NCBI RefSeq assembly: GCF_051020765.1
Contig: NC_134940.1
Span: forward strand, 12,289,712-12,353,711
Origin: Lasioglossum baleicum
Taxonomy: Eukaryota > Arthropoda > Insecta > Hymenoptera > Halictidae
Length of the DNA stretch: 64,000 nt
Reading direction: 5' to 3'
Made by a program: the position numbers and the translations under genes. Below are positions 60,086 to 64,000 of this stretch, piece by piece. The notes beneath the pieces are model-generated. The model ran no database searches and had not been told where the DNA came from. It saw nothing but the letters and a program-made list of their open reading frames with translations. Position 1 is the first letter of the stretch; every line of letters starts with the position of its first letter.

Positions 60086-62744
60086 TTAGTATGCGTTCGA
60101 GCTCCGTGCGGTGTTTACAAAGTTACTACGTATTATTATACTATAATGTTTGTTTACCAAGCGAAAGAACAGTTACACTGAGATTCTCCGTGAAATCTTT
60201 ATCTTTGACATTTTACCATGAGTCCAGATTGGAAAGAATTCGAGAAAAAATTTGTTACGCCACACAGAAAATGAAGAAAATTGACTTCATCAAATTTCAG
60301 GTGAAGAAATGCTCCCTCATTTTTAAAAGGAAATATGCCCTAGAGAAAAGTTCACTTCGAGTGTATGAAAGTAGAAACTTCAATCTTTAAAATGAGCGCA
60401 GCCAGAACGCCGTAACATTTTTTTTTACACGAAGTTACAGAAGCCTGAATATCTCCCGCGATCAAATACAATTTAATGACCCGTTCGATAGAAATCCGTC
60501 GTTGAAACAGCTTCGGCGCGCAAATCCTACAGCAACAATCAGATAAAGAGATACACCGTGTCCGCGAAGTGTAATTAATTTCCCGAAATCGCCTGCTGGT
60601 CTCAGCCGGTTCGGTGATTGATCGAGAATAACCTTCCAGCTTGAAATAATTTATCAAACGGAGATAGACCGTGAGTTTCGACGAACGGAATCACCGAGAA
60701 TATATTTTTAAACCTGTCACCACCGGTCGAACGACCTCTATACTTTGTCCTCCAATTATGAGAGTGGACACATTTTCTTTCAACACTTTAAAAAATATAA
60801 CACTTCAAAGGGTGAATCGTTGCACACTTGAAATTGCTACTGCTACTGAAAGGTTTATTAAAAAAATTTTTAGATACGGACGTTTCAAAATTTATTAAAT
60901 AGTTGTAAATAATGTGACTAGAGACATGCGAGTCACTTTTAGTGCCGGGTAGATTCAGCGTTGAACTTTATGAACTGTTTCCGGTGGAGAGAAGGGGGCC
61001 AGAATTATTTATTGAAACGCGGAACTATACGGTTCGGAAGAACAGCAATTAATCAAGCAGTCGGGTAAAATGGCGGCCGGTTTCTCGTCTAGTTTGCCGG
61101 GGCAAACGCGCGGAACGGTTCAACGACGCCTCTAGACCGGTCTGATCGATGGTCTAATTTCTATTCAATTAAATCCGCCGCGGTACAAACTACTATTGTT
61201 CAAAGTCTGCCGCGCGGCGCAGGCTGCCGGGGCTCGAAAGTCTCGCGAGTCAGCAAACTTCTAGGGGTTGCGCTTTCGATTCCACGGGAAAACCTCCCCG
61301 CACCTACTCTACGGAAAATTGTCCGATTGTGTCCGCAGGACTGGCTCGAGGAACGACTTATGCGCCAATTGATCATCGATTCCTTTCGAGCTGGCCCTCT
61401 CCGCTTTTTTTCATTAACGTCGAACGCGTCAGACCGTCACTTCATTCGAATTGGAAAAGTGGCCTGCATAACCATTTCTATTAGAACTGTTGAATTGGGC
61501 GAACATAATATTTGGAACTGCATGGTGCAGATATAAATTTTCGTTCCACAATTTTCCGTGTTCAACGTGTCGTAACTCCATGAAAAAACGTCGTAGAATA
61601 TTCGTTCTGGTCTCATTTTGAAGCTTGCACCTTCTTCCGTCGATATCTCCATCTCGTTTTTCTCGAAAAAATTTACATCATTTAACCGGCGAAAAAGTAA
61701 AGATACCTTTTCGTTTCGAAAATTATATTAATTCAAACGTTCGTGGAGAAGTTAAAACATTTTTCGAATGAATGAAACCAGCATAGATTCGAAGGTTGGA
61801 GTCTCAGCTTTAAAATGGCACATCGATGGTCGTTGTACGATTTTTTTTGGTTGAGTTATTGAGCATTGAGTGGAGAGTGTGCCGCTGGTATTAGAATGGA
61901 CCAGTATCGAAGCATTACTGTAGCATAACAATCCTGCAGGAAGTCGGACAGTATTGAACCAAGAACCAAAGGATTTTCTCTTTTGTAAAAGTACACTATT
62001 ACCTCGATACTAGATCGCACCTCGAACCTCAAGGTGCTCTTAAGCGGTTTACCGTCACCAATTAAAGAAATTTCGAATTTTTTGCGGCCCGTAAAGCAAC
62101 AAGAAATTTCTGGCCAATTCGCGGAATTGGGCAGTTCGGTTACCAAGCTCGCGGTATCAGAACTTTCACGAATTCTCACGCATGAATATGTGATTATTCA
62201 AATGACGGCCGCATATTCCGGCCGATAAACCATTTGCATGCGTTGCGATCCGGCCCGGTAGAAACTGAGATGTTTCTCGTCTATATTCCTTAACGTCGTC
62301 TACGTTCTTCGCCCTTGTAATGGCGTCCGATAAGCTTCCGTTTCGAAATCTGTCCTCGGCGAAAGCTTTATCCGTTAATTGCGACGAGCGTCAATAAGGG
62401 AGGATCGATTTTTGTCGAATAAGGGAAGCTTTGGTTAAACACTCGAACGAAAAAATTAAGATCCTGGACGATCTGTACCGGCGAAATTGAATCGGGCTTC
62501 TTAGACGCGGCAATATGACCGCGGACGTCATCTTGAAATATTTAATATTTGAGATTAGCAATTTTCCATTCACTTTGTGTTAACGCATTAGACGGTTATT
62601 CCATAATTTTGGAAAGTTTATGATCGATAAGGCCTTTTCAATGGATCCTTCAATAGCAATAACAATTTAAATAGCGAAACAAATTTTCTACCGTCACGTG
62701 AATTAATAATTTCTTTCGGGATTACTATGTAAAAGATGATTACT
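60086..62744. other. Intergenic with decayed dispersed repeats
   Basis: Degenerate CTTCAA/TTTAAAATGAG repeat segments occur near 60355 and 61795, and reversed near 61600. 60900-61330 is CpG-rich unique sequence. No gene is supported. Confidence 0.4.
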
Positions 62745-62975
62745 TTGTTACATGTTCGCTGCCAGCATTTGTTTCGTTGCTTACCTTCCTTGTTGGAAAG
62801 TTTTATTAAATGCAACGTACCCAATTTTGAATTATTAAAACAGTTTAGCAGGAGAAAGTTGCAGATTCTTTGAAAATTATGCATTCTACTATGACTTTAA
62901 ACAACGAGGGGGGTGCATACAAATTAATTTGACTGTTTTTAAGTGACCTGTCAGATTATGGACGTCACATATTTG
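62745..62975 (-). mobile_element. Partial copy of the 15073 MITE
   Basis: Read in reverse it carries GGTACGTTGCATTTAAT, GGTAAGCAACGAAACAAATG and an ACTTAAAAAC block in the same arrangement as 15200-15410. The terminal AAGCACCC sequences are missing. Confidence 0.7.
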
Positions 62976-63041
62976 TGACGATGGTAGTGAACATGTTAAG
63001 CTTCCTTTTGGTACAGTGCACTTACTGGAAATAATTATTAA

Positions 63042-63272
63042 CCCTTTGCTGTATAATTTTCTTTACAGTTACAGCGATTACAGCGTCTTTATCCCAAAAA
63101 ATGTCGTAGAAAAGAAAAGAAAATTTATATTTTTTGTATGGCTACGTTTATAGTAATGCTTAAATATTGATTACACACGAATCAAATTTTCTTTCATTTA
63201 AAAAGGAAGGCGTAGACTTTGTTCAAAATCTTCATGACGAGTGTGACTCATCAAAATACGGCAAACTACGGG
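63042..63272 (-). mobile_element. piggyBac-like MITE, 231 bp, TTAA-flanked
   Basis: TTAA (63038-63041) precedes CCCTTTGCTGTATAATTTTC. The other end reads ACGGCAAACTACGGG and is followed by TTAA (63273-63276). The body matches 37028-37283 in reverse. Confidence 0.8.
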
Positions 63273-63276
63273 TTAA

Positions 63277-63898
63277 ACTATATTTGGATGGCAAAAATGA
63301 ATTCTTGCCTCTCCGTTTGGAAAAATTGAAGGAAACGTAGACGTAATTATTTTTATTCATAAATTGTTTTCTTACCTTTCGGGATTCGTTCGCGAGAAAT
63401 GCGTATTTTTTAAAGTAATTGACATCGAGGGGAGTAAGCTCGGAGCAGATTGGAAAAGTGGATCGAATCTGCGACGTCTGCGAGCATCGGGGTCCCGAGA
63501 TCGAGGGTCGCAGACGCGACAGACATCCTCGCGGTTTAAACTCTTCGCTTCCGGTGGATTTCTCGCGTGACACCGCGCCGGGCCCGCGCACTTTGAATCT
63601 TAATGGCTCGATTTGTATTCACAACGAGGGGATGAATTTTTCATCGGCGCGAGAGGGGAGAGAAGAGCTCGTCATCCCGGTTCAACGGCGTCCCGACGCT
63701 CTTCAGTCACGAAAATGACCGATGACGGCGCCGTCGAGCCACGTCTTCCGGTTTCGTCGACCTTGGTATGATTTTTCGACCCGGTCCACTTCAATGTCAA
63801 CGGGAAAGTGAACTGCGGCCTCCATTCTACAATTTATTGGCATGATAGAGAAGATAAAAATTCATTGACCTTTAAATATTTTAATCGACTACTCATTA
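63277..63898. other. CpG-rich intergenic block
   Basis: No gene is supported. Overlapping open frames on both strands at 63230-63720 follow CpG richness. Confidence 0.35.
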
Positions 63899-64000
63899 GA
63901 CTGCGGGTTTTATGCAATTACGATAAAAATGGCTACGCACAATTTACACCAGTGGTCATATTAAAATGATTTGAGGACATCGGTGTATTAGTTTCACCTT
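63899..64000. mobile_element. Start of a further 197-bp-family MITE
   Basis: TA then GACTGCGGGTTTTATGCAAT matches the right-hand terminus of copies A-C in reverse. The copy runs off the window end or is truncated. Confidence 0.5.

Overview
The window is nuclear DNA of an insect, most likely a hymenopteran (ant or bee). The evidence is spliced exons with GT-AG introns, scattered CpG-rich blocks, many long (GA)n runs, and a dense load of small DNA-transposon derivatives. The species call is inference. Gene content is very low: one complete multi-exon gene and one isolated exon of a second gene account for all the coding sequence I can support.

The complete gene lies on the + strand at 5866-9550. 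Eight exons join in frame at clean splice sites to give 563 residues: a coiled-coil first half, an acidic middle with a nuclear-localisation-like cluster, and a Ser/Pro-rich tail. A spaced motif at residues 108-130, the overall length and the C-terminal FS/LKG-type motifs suggest the SIX6OS1 (C14orf39) family of synaptonemal-complex central-element proteins. Its fifth intron carries a minisatellite of about 0.8 kb. The second gene is on the - strand at 17924-18088, a phase 1-1 exon with the end of a signal peptide and one LDL-receptor class A domain. Its other exons were not found.

The rest is repeat-rich intergenic or intronic DNA. Non-autonomous DNA transposons can be delimited by inverted ends and target duplications. 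These are a Transib-like element (29503-30475, heptamer-like CACGGTG ends, CGGCG duplication) and hAT-like elements (13515-13855, 18910-19904, 57906-58783, 39291-39920, 47115-48058 and a truncated one at the window start). There are also TTAA-flanked piggyBac-like MITEs (37028-37283, 63042-63272, partial 10977-11145) and a mariner-like MITE (20950-21629). Several TA-flanked families occur (2215-3197, 15073-15511, 28508-28797, 35443-36321, and a 197-bp family at 40897, 47328 and 48481). Large fold-back repeats lie at 16480-16866, 26476-27143 and 36403-36904.

Tandem arrays are the other main component: a 217-bp satellite with a 434-bp alternating pattern (49408-51010), a 133-bp repeat in two arrays 9 kb apart (42930-43530, 52570-53212), a 246-bp repeat (44690-45180) and a 31-33-bp minisatellite (23283-24500). 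A recurring theme is that many MITE families here are filled with short palindromic words echoing their own termini.
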